A stretch of 24,658 bases of DNA from Butyricicoccus pullicaecorum (GCA_018366035.1 JAGZIW010000019.1:1-24658); one strand, 5' to 3'. Positions 7,330-15,478 are shown, numbered from the stretch's first letter. A program made the numbers and translations. Notes: a model not told the origin generated them from the letters alone.

Positions 7330-9414
7330 ATGGCGACATTTCCGGTAAACAAGATCCGCAATGTATGTATTATGGGACATGGAAGCGACGGCAAGACCTC
7401 TTTGGTGGAAAGCCTGCTGTTCACTGCTGGCGTGACCGACCGCGTTGGCAAGGTGCCAGAGGGCAATACCGTATGTGACTTTGATCCAGAAGAGGTAAAG
7501 CGTCGGTTTTCTATTTCCGCTGCGGTTGCACCCGTTGTCTGGAATAATGAGTGTAAAATCAACCTGCTAGATACCCCGGGCTTTTTTGACTTTGAAAATG
7601 AGGTCAATCAGGCTTTGCGTGTTGCGGAATCTGCATTGATTGTTGCAACCGGCAAGACAGGACCCAGCGTAGGAACAGAAAAAGCATGGAAGCGCGTGCA
7701 GGAACGCAACATGCCGCGTATGTTTTATATCTCTAAGATTGATGAAGAAAATTCCGACTATTATACCGCATTACATAAATTACAAAAGCAATTCGGCGTT
7801 TCGGTTTGTCCAATTGTTGTGCCAATCTTTGAGGGCAATCGGGATACCGTCGGCGTCGTAGACTGTGTATTCCGCAAGGCGTACAAGATGGAGGGCAATG
7901 AGCGTGTAGAGATTCCGATTCCAGACAATATGGTAGAGCGCATCGATCAGCACCGCGCTGCACTGTGCGAAAACGTAGCCGAATTGTCTGAGGATCTGAT
8001 GGAACGCTACTTTGCGGGTGAGGAGTTCTCCAATGAGGAGCTGATTGCGGGTATCCGGCAGGGCGTGCGCGATTTGGTCATTGCACCTGTATTTTGCGGC
8101 ACAGCTGTAACAGGCATCGGTTCTTATGCACTGCTTCAGGGTATTGAGGACTATATGCCTTCTCCTGATGAAGCGCCAGCAGAAGTCTGCGAAGACGAAA
8201 AGGGCGACCTCATTGAAATCAACTGTGCACCAAACGGTTCTACGGTTGCAATGGTCTTTAAGACAGTTGCAGATCAATATGGCAGATTCTCTTACTTTAA
8301 GGTATTTTCCGGCACAGTCAAGCAGGATATGACGCTGGTCAATCGCCGTGCAGATGCCAATGAGAAGTTAGCACATATCTATACCGTTTGCGGAAAAAAG
8401 ACTGCGGAGGTTACCGAAATTGGCTGCGGTGATATTGGTGCTGTGGCAAAGCTTGTTACCACAAAGACGGGTGACACCCTGTCCATGTCGGTACGTAAGG
8501 TGAACCTTGATACTGTGCCGCTTGCAAAGCCTTGCTATTCGCAGGGAATCGCACCAAAGAGCAAGGGCAATGAAGAAAAGCTTGCAACGGGTCTGGCACG
8601 ACTGAGAGATGAAGATCCCTCCTTTACAACCGAATATCATACAGAAACCAAACAGATGCTGATTTCAGGTATGGGTGATATTCATCTAGATGTGATCTGC
8701 TCCAAGCTTAAGAATAAATTTGGCGTGGAGGTAGAGCTTTCCGAGCCGATCGTGCCATACCGTGAGAAGATTCGCAAAAAGGTATCCGTAGAGGGCAAGC
8801 ATAAGAAACAGTCGGGTGGTCATGGTCAGTATGGTCATGTCAAGATGGACTTTGAGCCATGTGAAGATCAGGATTTTGTATTTACAGAAACCATTTTTGG
8901 CGGTTCGGTTCCGAAAAACTTCTGGCCGGCAGTCGAGAAGGGAATCCATGAGGCGATGGAGCACGGTGTTCTGGCTGGATATCCGCTGGTTGGACTCAAG
9001 GCAACGCTGACAGATGGTTCCTACCATGATGTAGACTCCAATGAGCTGTCCTTTAAGATGGCAGCCCGTCTTGCCTATAAGGCTGGTATCCCGCAGGCTT
9101 CTCCAGTCCTGTTGGAGCCAATCTGTGCGCTTAAGGTCTTGGTTCCGGATTCCTATATGGGTGATGTTATTGGCGATCTCAACAAGCGCCGCGGCCGCAT
9201 TATGGGCATGAATCCGGCAGAGGACGGTCAGCAGGAGATCTTGGCAGAAGCACCAATGGCGGAGCTCACCGACTATGCCATTACCCTGCGTTCTATGACA
9301 CATGGACGCGGTGCGTTTGAATCGGACTTTGTTCGTTATGATGAAGCACCGATGCCAGTACAGGAAAAGGTGATTGCAGAAAATAAGGCGCGTCTGGAGG
9401 CGTTGGCCGATTAA
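7330..9414 (+). CDS. Elongation factor G-like GTPase (EF-G paralogue)
   Basis: It is a 694-residue translation-factor GTPase with the EF-G domain order. G1 is GHGSDGKTS (residues 16-24), G3 is DTPGFFDF (81-88), G4 is SKID (135-138). Later domains show EPIVPYREKIRKKVSVEGKHKKQSGGHGQYGHV (domain IV start, given here as two joined family signatures) and the C-terminal ALKVLVPDSYMGDVIGDLNKRRGRIMGM typical of EF-G domain V. It differs from canonical EF-G: the His of DTPGH is Phe, NKxD is SKID, and the switch I region is short (DFDPEEVKRRFSI). This fits the FusA2/EF-G-like group, whose role is not settled, rather than the main fusA. The start at 7330 has CAGGAG upstream; the in-frame ATG at 7300 has none. 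It is monocistronic. Confidence 0.87.
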   Translation: MATFPVNKIRNVCIMGHGSDGKTSLVESLLFTAGVTDRVGKVPEGNTVCDFDPEEVKRRFSISAAVAPVVWNNECKINLLDTPGFFDFENEVNQALRVAESALIVATGKTGPSVGTEKAWKRVQERNMPRMFYISKIDEENSDYYTALHKLQKQFGVSVCPIVVPIFEGNRDTVGVVDCVFRKAYKMEGNERVEIPIPDNMVERIDQHRAALCENVAELSEDLMERYFAGEEFSNEELIAGIRQGVRDLVIAPVFCGTAVTGIGSYALLQGIEDYMPSPDEAPAEVCEDEKGDLIEINCAPNGSTVAMVFKTVADQYGRFSYFKVFSGTVKQDMTLVNRRADANEKLAHIYTVCGKKTAEVTEIGCGDIGAVAKLVTTKTGDTLSMSVRKVNLDTVPLAKPCYSQGIAPKSKGNEEKLATGLARLRDEDPSFTTEYHTETKQMLISGMGDIHLDVICSKLKNKFGVEVELSEPIVPYREKIRKKVSVEGKHKKQSGGHGQYGHVKMDFEPCEDQDFVFTETIFGGSVPKNFWPAVEKGIHEAMEHGVLAGYPLVGLKATLTDGSYHDVDSNELSFKMAARLAYKAGIPQASPVLLEPICALKVLVPDSYMGDVIGDLNKRRGRIMGMNPAEDGQQEILAEAPMAELTDYAITLRSMTHGRGAFESDFVRYDEAPMPVQEKVIAENKARLEALAD

Positions 9415-9470
9415 AATAAGTTCCCAGTTTTCTGTGCGGGCAGCGCACGGCCTGTACGGGATTTTGCAAG

Positions 9471-9500
9471 AGGAGAGGCTAATTGCCTCTCCTTCTTTTT
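9471..9500 (+). terminator. Terminator after the EF-G-like gene
   Basis: A perfect 9-bp stem (AGGAGAGGC at 9471-9479 with GCCTCTCCT at 9485-9493) with a TAATT loop and a T-rich tail (TTCTTTTT) to 9500. Confidence 0.88.
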
Positions 9501-9507
9501 GGTCTAT

Positions 9508-9536
9508 TTGGTGCGGCACGTCCATATCCTTATGAT
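9508..9536 (+). promoter_or_regulatory. Possible promoter for the DUF4830-like gene
   Basis: TTGGTG at 9508-9513 and TATGAT at 9531-9536 are 17 nt apart. The -10 is good and the -35 is poor. The gene lies between two terminators, so it needs its own promoter; this is the best candidate seen. Confidence 0.4.
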
Positions 9537-9591
9537 AAGAGAGAACACACGGAGCCGTGTGGAGATTCGTCATAAACGGGAGGCATTGGAC

Positions 9592-10092
9592 ATGGTAATG
9601 TATACGACAAAATTGACACGACGCAAAATCGCGGTGGGATTTCTGGCTTTGTGCGCGGTGATTGTAGGGACAGGATATTGGATATTTGGCGGCAGGCAGG
9701 AGGATACCATGAGTGCCGCGGCGGAAAACAGCATTTCCTGCAAACTCAAGGAAAATGAGGATCGAGTTTCCTTTTTGCGAAGCTATGGCTGGGAGGTCGA
9801 GGAGACTCCGGCAGCCGAGCAGGAGGTGCGTATTCCAGATACATTTGATGCTGCGTATGAGAGCTATAATGCGCTGCAAAAGACGCAAGGTCTGGATCTG
9901 ACAAAGTATCAGGGGCGCAAATGCAAGCTCTATGTGTATCGTGTTCACAACGATCCCAGTGGGGAACAGGGGGTGACTGCCAATCTAGTGCTCTATCGGG
10001 ATCGCCTGATTGCGGCAGATATCTGTTCGGAGAATGCAGATGGATTTGTTCGTGCTGTGACAGATCACTCTCCTTCAGGACAACAGGAATAA
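9592..10092 (+). CDS. Small membrane-anchored protein, DUF4830-like
   Basis: The protein is 166 residues from the ATG at 9592, with GGGAGG ending 8 nt before. Further upstream in-frame TTG codons have no ribosome site. Residues 13-32 (about AVGFLALCAVIVGTGYW) form one hydrophobic segment after basic residues, so the remainder is probably outside the cell. Cys21 does not sit in a proper lipobox. The outer part begins RVSFLRSYGWEVEE, followed by IPDTFDAAYESYNALQKTQGLDL and a YVYRVHNDP segment, a pattern I associate with the clostridial family DUF4830; this is from memory and unverified. No catalytic motif is seen. It stands alone between terminators. Confidence 0.75.
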   Translation: MVMYTTKLTRRKIAVGFLALCAVIVGTGYWIFGGRQEDTMSAAAENSISCKLKENEDRVSFLRSYGWEVEETPAAEQEVRIPDTFDAAYESYNALQKTQGLDLTKYQGRKCKLYVYRVHNDPSGEQGVTANLVLYRDRLIAADICSENADGFVRAVTDHSPSGQQE

Positions 10093-10098
10093 AATTGT

Positions 10099-10132
10099 GC
10101 CCGAATCTTTGGATTCGGGCTATAAATTTTTT
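10099..10132 (+). terminator. Terminator after the DUF4830-like gene
   Basis: A perfect 9-bp stem (GCCCGAATC at 10099-10107 with GATTCGGGC at 10112-10120), loop TTTG, and six T's at 10127-10132 after a short TATAAA gap. Confidence 0.85.
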
Positions 10133-10154
10133 GCATAAATAATGTGGAAGTGTA

Positions 10155-10183
10155 TTGACATATTGTTAGAAACAACTTATCCT
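10155..10183 (+). promoter_or_regulatory. Sigma-A promoter upstream of rsuA, with internal inverted repeat
   Basis: Consensus TTGACA at 10155-10160 and TATCCT at 10178-10183 are 17 nt apart. The spacer contains the inverted repeat TTGTT-AGA-AACAA (10163-10175), placed where a repressor could bind. Transcription would start near 10190. Confidence 0.6.
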
Positions 10184-10239
10184 ATTTTGTGCATTATCGT
10201 AGAAAATTCTGATTATACTTGTAAAAAACTGACAATACC

Positions 10240-10263
10240 AACCGGAAAAAATCGGTTTTTTTT
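10240..10263 (+). terminator. Possible early terminator in the rsuA leader
   Basis: AACCGG at 10240-10245 pairs with TCGGTT at 10252-10257 (one G-U) around six A's, followed by eight T's at 10256-10263. The stem is short but the U tract is strong. It lies about 50 nt after the predicted start at 10190 and 70 nt before rsuA, so it would either end a small RNA or act as an attenuator. Confidence 0.5.
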
Positions 10264-10333
10264 ATAAGACCTATTGTGCAAAGTGCAAAAAAGTGGTACG
10301 CTATGTTTATCTGAGAAATAAGGAGAGGAAGAA

Positions 10334-11071
10334 ATGGCACAGGAACGTCTCGACAAACTGTTGGCATCTCGCGGGATCGGTTCGCGCAAGGAGGTCGGGC
10401 AGCAAATTCGCGCAGGACGCATAACGGTCAATGGCGTAGTCTGCCGTGATCCGGCGAGCAAGGTGGAGGCAGCGACTGTCTGTGTCATGGGAGTCCCAAT
10501 CCGTACAAGAAAAGAACGCTATTTTATGCTCAATAAACCTGAAGGTGTCATTTCGGCAACCGAGGATACAGAGCACGAAACCGTACTGGAACTTTTTCCG
10601 GTACAAGAGCGCACAGGACTGGCTCCTGTGGGGCGGCTGGACAAGGATACGGTGGGCCTGCTGCTCGTGACCGATGACGGAGCACTCAACCATGCCTTGA
10701 CTGCGCCGCGTCGTCATGTGGACAAGCGTTACCGTGCGCAGGTTTCCGGAAAGCTGGCGGCAGATGCACAGGAACAATTTGCGCGGGGAATCGTTCTGCG
10801 TGATGGCACAGTATGTCGTCCGGCAGAACTGATGATCGCAGAGGAGGACACAGAAGGGCTGACCACGGTAGAGGTCGTTTTGCATGAGGGAAAATACCAT
10901 CAGGTAAAGCGCATGATTGCTGCTTTGGGTGGGCATGTGGAGCGGCTGGAACGTCTGTCGGTGGGACCGATTGTGCTTGATGCAGACCTCGCACGGGGAG
11001 AATATCGGGCGCTGACAGAAACCGAGATTCAGTCGCTTTTTGCTGCTTGCAGGGAACCGTGCCAGCAGTAA
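10334..11071 (+). CDS. rsuA: 16S rRNA pseudouridine(516) synthase family protein
   Basis: It converts uridine to pseudouridine in rRNA; RsuA acts on U516 of 16S rRNA. Residues 1-60 are an S4 RNA-binding domain (RLDKLLASRGIGSRKEV, then AGRITVNGVV). The catalytic domain has MLNKPEGVISAT and the signature GRLDKDTVGLLLVT at 100-113, with catalytic Asp103. Length (245) and the short linker fit RsuA better than RluB or RluE, though the target base is inferred. AAGGAGAGGAAG precedes the ATG at 10334. No terminator is evident after the stop. Expression may depend on reading through the hairpin at 10240-10263 or on an unrecognised promoter nearer the gene. Confidence 0.9.
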   Translation: MAQERLDKLLASRGIGSRKEVGQQIRAGRITVNGVVCRDPASKVEAATVCVMGVPIRTRKERYFMLNKPEGVISATEDTEHETVLELFPVQERTGLAPVGRLDKDTVGLLLVTDDGALNHALTAPRRHVDKRYRAQVSGKLAADAQEQFARGIVLRDGTVCRPAELMIAEEDTEGLTTVEVVLHEGKYHQVKRMIAALGGHVERLERLSVGPIVLDADLARGEYRALTETEIQSLFAACREPCQQ

Positions 11072-11132
11072 CAGGACATCGCAAGTGTGTAAAATATTAC
11101 TTTTGGATACTGCATATAGGACGTGCTGCGGA

Positions 11133-11144
11133 ATTTTCGAAAAT
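11133..11144. repeat. Perfect 12-bp palindrome in the rsuA-regulator gap
   Basis: ATTTTCGAAAAT is fully self-complementary. It lies within the 360-base gap 11072-11431, which otherwise shows only the repeat and promoter listed at 11264-11317 and no gene. It could be a protein binding site; chance is possible in this AT-rich stretch. Confidence 0.3.
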
Positions 11145-11263
11145 CAGGCATATTTCTGATGGAATTTTATCCGCTTGGCGTGGAAAATGTGCGGTATCGT
11201 GGTTTGAAAGAAAGGGGAAGATTTGCCCGAAACCAGTAATTTTCAACAGACAATGATAAAAAT

Positions 11264-11291
11264 ACACAAAAAATTTTGAGAAAATTTGTGT
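11264..11291. repeat. Inverted repeat overlapping the regulator promoter
   Basis: ACACAAA-aaa-TTTT at 11264-11277 is mirrored by AAAATTTGTGT at 11281-11291, with an extra AAA in the left arm. It ends in the -35 zone of the promoter at 11309-11317, where an operator of the downstream regulator would be expected. Confidence 0.45.
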
Positions 11292-11308
11292 AAAAATTGA
11301 GGAATCTG

Positions 11309-11317
11309 TGTTATAAT
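11309..11317 (+). promoter_or_regulatory. Extended -10 promoter of the PucR/CdaR-type regulator
   Basis: TGTTATAAT combines a consensus TATAAT (11312-11317) with an upstream TG. No good -35 is visible 17 nt upstream, as is common for extended -10 promoters. Transcription would start near 11324, giving a leader of about 108 nt. Confidence 0.6.
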
Positions 11318-11431
11318 TTCTTAAAATGGACGAAGATGATAAATCTTTCTTGTGTATGATGCTGAAAAGATATGCGCACAGCTCGCAGATAAAATTAAAG
11401 ATGGATCTTGAAAAAAGGAAAGGTGATGGCT

Positions 11432-12523
11432 ATGGCTTCCAGATTGTTCCAGTCGATTATTCTGCAAATGAAAGATACGGTGGATCGCACAATTGGTATT
11501 GTAGATGCAACGGGTGCAGTGGTCGCCTGTACGGATTTGCCCCGTATTGGGGAGATGCGTGAGGACGCAGTGACGGAGCTTGGATATGCAGGCGATATGA
11601 TTCGCTTTGGTGGATATACCTACCGCTCAGCGGCTGACCGTTCGACCCGCTTTGAATATGCCGTATTTGTGCAGGGGGAGGACGAACTGGCACGCTCGGT
11701 TTGCTCACTCGCAGCGGTTGCAATTAACAATATTAAAACACTATATGATGAAAAGCATGACAAGGCAACCTTTGTCAAGAATATCATTCTGGATAATATC
11801 CTGCCGGGGGACATCTATATCAAGTCGCGGGAACTGCATTTTGGAAATGATGTACCGCGTGTCGTATTTCTTGTGCGTCAGCTGGAACGGGTGGATATTG
11901 CGTCCATTGATGTGGTATCCGGACTGTTTCCGGACAAGCAGCATGATTTTGTCCTGCATATCAGCGAATCCGATATTGTAGTGGTGAAGGAAGTCAAGGC
12001 AAACTGTGAGGGCAAGGAGCTTATCAAAATCGCAAAGCAGATCGAGGAGGCACTGTCCTCCGAGCTTCTGGTTAAGAGCATCATTGGCATCGGCTCGGTT
12101 TCTTCCCAGATGAAGGATATTGCGAAGTCGTTTAAGGAAGCACAGATTGCAATTGAGGTCGGCGGTGTGTTCGATACCGAAAAGTCAATTGTAAACTTTG
12201 AGAATCTCGGCATTGGGCGACTGATCTATCAGCTGCCAACCACGCTCTGTGAAATGTTCCTCACTGAGGTGTTCAAGCGCGGTTCGATTGAATCTCTGGA
12301 TCAGGAAACGCTCTTTACCATTCAGAAGTTCTTTGAGAATAACCTGAATGTATCCGAAACCTCGCGCAAGCTGTTCGTGCACCGTAATACGCTTGTGTAT
12401 CGATTGGAAAAGATCAAGAAGCTTACCGGACTCGATTTGCGCGAATTTGACCATGCAATTGTGTTCAAGGTCGCGCTGATGGTACGGAAGTATCTCACAA
12501 GCCGCGAACAGGGCAACTTTTGA
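11432..12523 (+). CDS. PucR/CdaR-family transcriptional regulator
   Basis: The protein has 363 residues from the ATG at 11432, chosen because AAGGTG lies 6 nt before it; 11426 and TTG 11408 are less well placed. The N-terminal 120 residues look like a sensory region (IGIVDATGAVVACTDL, a PAS/diacid-recognition-like pattern). The C-terminal part, about 293-353, is the PucR/CdaR helix-turn-helix: FFENNLNVSETSRKLFVHRN, then TLVYRLEKIKKLTGLDLREF. In known members this family senses carbohydrate diacids or purine breakdown products; the ligand here is unknown. It lies 105 nt upstream of ftsE with the same orientation and no convincing terminator between, so it may control or be co-transcribed with the cell-wall module. 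An inverted repeat at its promoter suggests self-control. Confidence 0.8.
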   Translation: MASRLFQSIILQMKDTVDRTIGIVDATGAVVACTDLPRIGEMREDAVTELGYAGDMIRFGGYTYRSAADRSTRFEYAVFVQGEDELARSVCSLAAVAINNIKTLYDEKHDKATFVKNIILDNILPGDIYIKSRELHFGNDVPRVVFLVRQLERVDIASIDVVSGLFPDKQHDFVLHISESDIVVVKEVKANCEGKELIKIAKQIEEALSSELLVKSIIGIGSVSSQMKDIAKSFKEAQIAIEVGGVFDTEKSIVNFENLGIGRLIYQLPTTLCEMFLTEVFKRGSIESLDQETLFTIQKFFENNLNVSETSRKLFVHRNTLVYRLEKIKKLTGLDLREFDHAIVFKVALMVRKYLTSREQGNF

Positions 12524-12628
12524 AGTACCTGAAAAAAAGTGTTTTTTTGTCTGAAACAGGGAACAAATTTCGGACAGCAAACGTCTTAATACTAAGGTAC
12601 GTTTTGCGCTGAGGAGGGAACTGATACT

Positions 12629-13324
12629 GTGATTAGCATGAAAGAGGCCAGCATGGTCTATGATAATGGCTGCCGCGCCCTCAATAAGGCGACGTTCCGT
12701 ATCGAGGAAGGCGAGTTTGTCTTTCTTGTGGGTGCGTCGGGGTCAGGCAAGTCCACGATCATAAAGATGTTGACCGCTGAGGTACGTCCTGTGGAGGGAC
12801 GTGTGCTCGTAAATAACTTTAATATTGGAAAAATCAAAAAGCGGGAAATTCCATATCTGCGCCGTACACTGGGCGTTGTGTATCAGGATTTCCGGCTGAT
12901 TGAAAACAAGTCGGTTTATGAAAATGTTGCCTTTGCCATGCGTGCCATCGGCTCGTCAGGCAAGACCATCAAAAAGCGCGTGCCCTACGTGCTTGAACTT
13001 GTTGGTCTGATTGGCAAGGAAGACTGCAAGCCAGTCGAACTATCCGGCGGTGAGCAGCAGCGCGTTGCCATTGCACGCGCACTGGTCAATAATCCGCGCC
13101 TAATTATTGCCGACGAGCCAACCGGCAACTTGGATCCGGAACGCTCTCTGGAGTTGATGGTCCTCTTTGAAAAGATCAATGAACTTGGTACGACGATCCT
13201 CATTGTTACCCATGAGAAAGAGCTTGTCGATCAGTTTGGCAAGCGTGTAATCGTAATTGATAAGGGTGAGGTCGCCAGCGATCAGACAGGTGGGTATTAC
13301 ACATATGAAGAAGAACCGAATTAG
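12629..13324 (+). CDS. ftsE: Cell division ATP-binding protein FtsE
   Basis: It is the ABC ATPase of the FtsEX complex, which drives peptidoglycan hydrolase activation at the membrane. Its 231 residues contain Walker A GASGSGKST (35-43), Q-loop VYQDFRLIENKSVYENV (FtsE-type), signature LSGGEQQRVAIARAL (from 138), Walker B LIIADEPTGNLDP (158-170) and the switch His in VTHEK. The start is taken as GTG at 12629 because GAGGAGGG at 12611-12618 sits 10 nt upstream; the ATG at 12638 would be 19 nt away. It overlaps ftsX by 20 nt, implying coupled translation. Confidence 0.95.
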   Translation: MISMKEASMVYDNGCRALNKATFRIEEGEFVFLVGASGSGKSTIIKMLTAEVRPVEGRVLVNNFNIGKIKKREIPYLRRTLGVVYQDFRLIENKSVYENVAFAMRAIGSSGKTIKKRVPYVLELVGLIGKEDCKPVELSGGEQQRVAIARALVNNPRLIIADEPTGNLDPERSLELMVLFEKINELGTTILIVTHEKELVDQFGKRVIVIDKGEVASDQTGGYYTYEEEPN

Positions 13325-14204
13325 TAGTATCGGATTCTTTCTAGGGGAAGGATTCCGAAACATTTTTCTGCATGGCTTTATGAGCTTTGCAGCGGTCAGT
13401 GTCATCGTGATCTGCCTGATTATTACGGGCACAACGGCGCTGGTCTCCTATAATATCAATCTCAATATCTTAAAGCTGCAAAATGAAAGTGAAATCATCA
13501 TCTATATTGAGGATACATATACCGATGAACAGGCACGGGATCTGCATGGAACCATTATGCAGGTGGATAATGTGCAGGAAGCGGAGTTTGAGTCCCGTGA
13601 TGTGGCGCTCGAAAATTATCGGCAGAAGCTGGGTGAAAATGCCGACCTGCTCGATGGCTTTGATGAAACCAATAACCCATTGCGTGATGCTTACCATATC
13701 ACGATGAAAGACCCTGCGAAGGTTGTGGCAACAAAAGCCGCTCTCGAGAGTGTGGACGGTGTCGGCTCTGTTGTGGCAAATGAGGCGGTCGTGGCAAAGC
13801 TCATTCAGGTGCAGCGTATGTTCCAAGTGATTGCGGTCACATTGGTCATAGCACTCGGTCTGATTTCTATTTTCATTATCGCAAATACGGTTAAGCTGGC
13901 AATGCTTGCGCGCCGCCGCGAAATTTCCATTCAAAAGATGGTCGGTGCAACCAACTGGTTCATTCGCTGGCCCTTTGTCATTGAGGGCTTGGTGCTTGGA
14001 CTCATCGCCTGCGGCATTGCGTTTGGACTGGAATGGATGCTTTATAACCAGCTGACGGAATTCATTGTCGGAAATCTGCCGCAGTTTGCAGTGGCAAAGT
14101 TTGAGGATCTGATGTTTTATGTACTGAGTGTCTTTGGCGTTGCCGGCATTATTGTTGGTGTATCCGGTTCGTCGCTGACAATTCGTAGATTTATGGACGT
14201 ATAA
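13305..14204 (+). CDS. ftsX: Cell division permease FtsX
   Basis: It is the membrane partner of FtsE; its outer loop contacts the peptidoglycan hydrolase or its activator. The 299 residues begin with a basic cytoplasmic tail, then a first membrane segment near 24-46 (FMSFAAVSVIVICLIITGT), a large extracellular domain of about 120 residues, then the FtsX/MacB-type fold with a segment at VIAVTLVIALGLISIFIIANTV, the conserved LARRREISIQKMVGATN loop, and two further segments before the C-terminus. The ATG at 13305 (AGGTGGG 12 nt before) is preferred over upstream in-frame codons, which lie deep within ftsE. It is followed after 16 nt by the first M23 gene. Confidence 0.94.
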   Translation: MKKNRISSIGFFLGEGFRNIFLHGFMSFAAVSVIVICLIITGTTALVSYNINLNILKLQNESEIIIYIEDTYTDEQARDLHGTIMQVDNVQEAEFESRDVALENYRQKLGENADLLDGFDETNNPLRDAYHITMKDPAKVVATKAALESVDGVGSVVANEAVVAKLIQVQRMFQVIAVTLVIALGLISIFIIANTVKLAMLARRREISIQKMVGATNWFIRWPFVIEGLVLGLIACGIAFGLEWMLYNQLTEFIVGNLPQFAVAKFEDLMFYVLSVFGVAGIIVGVSGSSLTIRRFMDV

Positions 14205-14220
14205 GGGGATTTTATCTGCA

Positions 14221-15453
14221 ATGAATAATAAACTTGCAAAGAGAATCACCGTGTCAAGCCTGATGGCAGCAATGCTGGCAGGTCTGCTATTTTCGGGCAC
14301 GGGAACAGAGCAGACGACGGCATCTGCTGCTTCCAAGTCTCAGCTGAAAAGCCGGCTGTCTGAGCTTAAAAGCGCGCGGGCAGAGGCGAATGCTGCCGTA
14401 AAGCAGCTATCTGGACAGGCAGAGAAGTACAGTGAAAAGATTGCAGCACTCGATTATCAAATCGAGTCTACACGTGCGGAGCTGAATGCAACCAATCAGC
14501 TGATTGAGACGCTTACGAAGGACATTGAAGAAAAAGAGGACGAGCTTGAAGAAACCATTCGGACGCTCGACGAAAAGCAGGAGCTGTTTGCAACCCGTAT
14601 TCGTGTCATGTATGAAAATGGGGAAACCTCCTATATGGAAGTGCTCTTAAATTCTGAGAGCTTTGGCGATATGCTGTCCAATATGGAGATTGTCAGCCAG
14701 ATTATGGACTATGACAAGCAGGTTGTACAGGAGTACAAGGAGCTGAAATCCAGTATTGAGACACAGAAGGCTTCTCTGGAGTCCGACCGCAAGGATAAGA
14801 AGAACTATGCGGAAAGTCTGGAGGATACCAAGAAGGAAATTGAGTCTCAGAAAAAAGAGTATAAAACCTTAAAAGCAAAGGTGGACAAGGACATTGCGCT
14901 CAAAAAAGCAGAAGCAGAGCGCATGCTCAAGGAACAGGACTCCATCAATGCAGAAATCGAGGAAATTTCCAGACGTGAGGCAGAGGCGGCAAAGGCAGCC
15001 AGAGAGGCAGCGAAGAATAGAGGAAGCAGTTCCTCTTACTCAGGCGGAGGAAAGGCATATAGCGGTTCTCTTACATGGCCCTGTCCGTCTTATAGCCGCA
15101 TCAGTTCACCATATGGTTATCGTACGCATCCGATCAGCGGCACAAGAAAGCTGCACAAGGGATTGGATATTGCGGCGTCCAAGGGCAATCCGGTTGTAGC
15201 AGCTGCCCCGGGTACGGTAGTAAAAAGTTATTTTTCATCGTCCTATGGAAACTATGTGGCAATCAGTCACGGCGGCGGTATGATGACTGCCTATGCCCAT
15301 ATGACACGCCGTATGGTATCTGTTGGCGATACGGTTTCTGCCGGACAGCAAATTGGTACCGTTGGTTCAACGGGCAACTCTACCGGTCCACATCTGCATT
15401 TTGAGGTCTATGTGGGGGGCTCGACCACAAATCCAATGAACTATTTTAGTTAA
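14221..15453 (+). CDS. Secreted coiled-coil M23 peptidase, copy 1 (EnvC/PcsB-like)
   Basis: The 410 residues start with a signal peptide (basic MNNKLAKR, hydrophobic core, Ala-rich cleavage region near 35-38). Residues 40-265 are coiled coil, including TRIRVMYENGETSYMEVLL, also a hallmark of the CwlO/PcsB-type N-domain. A Ser/Gly linker leads to an M23 (lysostaphin-type) domain at about 280-410. Zinc ligands are present: His312 and Asp316 in HKGLD, and His393 in HLHF; His360 in YAHM and His391 are the usual catalytic histidines. It should therefore be an active endopeptidase cutting peptide cross-bridges, unlike E. coli EnvC, which lacks the catalytic zinc site. Position straight after ftsX suggests activation by FtsEX; this is inference from PcsB, CwlO and EnvC. 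Confidence 0.93.
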   Translation: MNNKLAKRITVSSLMAAMLAGLLFSGTGTEQTTASAASKSQLKSRLSELKSARAEANAAVKQLSGQAEKYSEKIAALDYQIESTRAELNATNQLIETLTKDIEEKEDELEETIRTLDEKQELFATRIRVMYENGETSYMEVLLNSESFGDMLSNMEIVSQIMDYDKQVVQEYKELKSSIETQKASLESDRKDKKNYAESLEDTKKEIESQKKEYKTLKAKVDKDIALKKAEAERMLKEQDSINAEIEEISRREAEAAKAAREAAKNRGSSSSYSGGGKAYSGSLTWPCPSYSRISSPYGYRTHPISGTRKLHKGLDIAASKGNPVVAAAPGTVVKSYFSSSYGNYVAISHGGGMMTAYAHMTRRMVSVGDTVSAGQQIGTVGSTGNSTGPHLHFEVYVGGSTTNPMNYFS

Positions 15454-15478
15454 GTAAACGCAAGGAGAGAGGTTCCAC

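Noticed and set aside
8686..9948. 420-codon minus-strand frame across the end of the EF-G-like gene and the next gene
   Set aside because: It is antisense to well-supported coding sequence, crosses a terminator, and has no recognisable domain or convincing ribosome site.
11326..11562. 78-codon frame overlapping the start of the PucR/CdaR-type regulator
   Set aside because: No ribosome site, begins at the predicted transcription start, and runs out of frame into the real gene. No hydrophobic or conserved pattern.
12532..12548. A7-GTG-T7 inverted repeat after the regulator, as a terminator
   Set aside because: An all A-T stem of seven pairs with no GC is too weak to terminate, and no second T tract follows it.
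13470..14336. 288-codon minus-strand frame opposite ftsX
   Set aside because: Shadow of ftsX and the start of the M23 gene; composition is unlike the real genes here.
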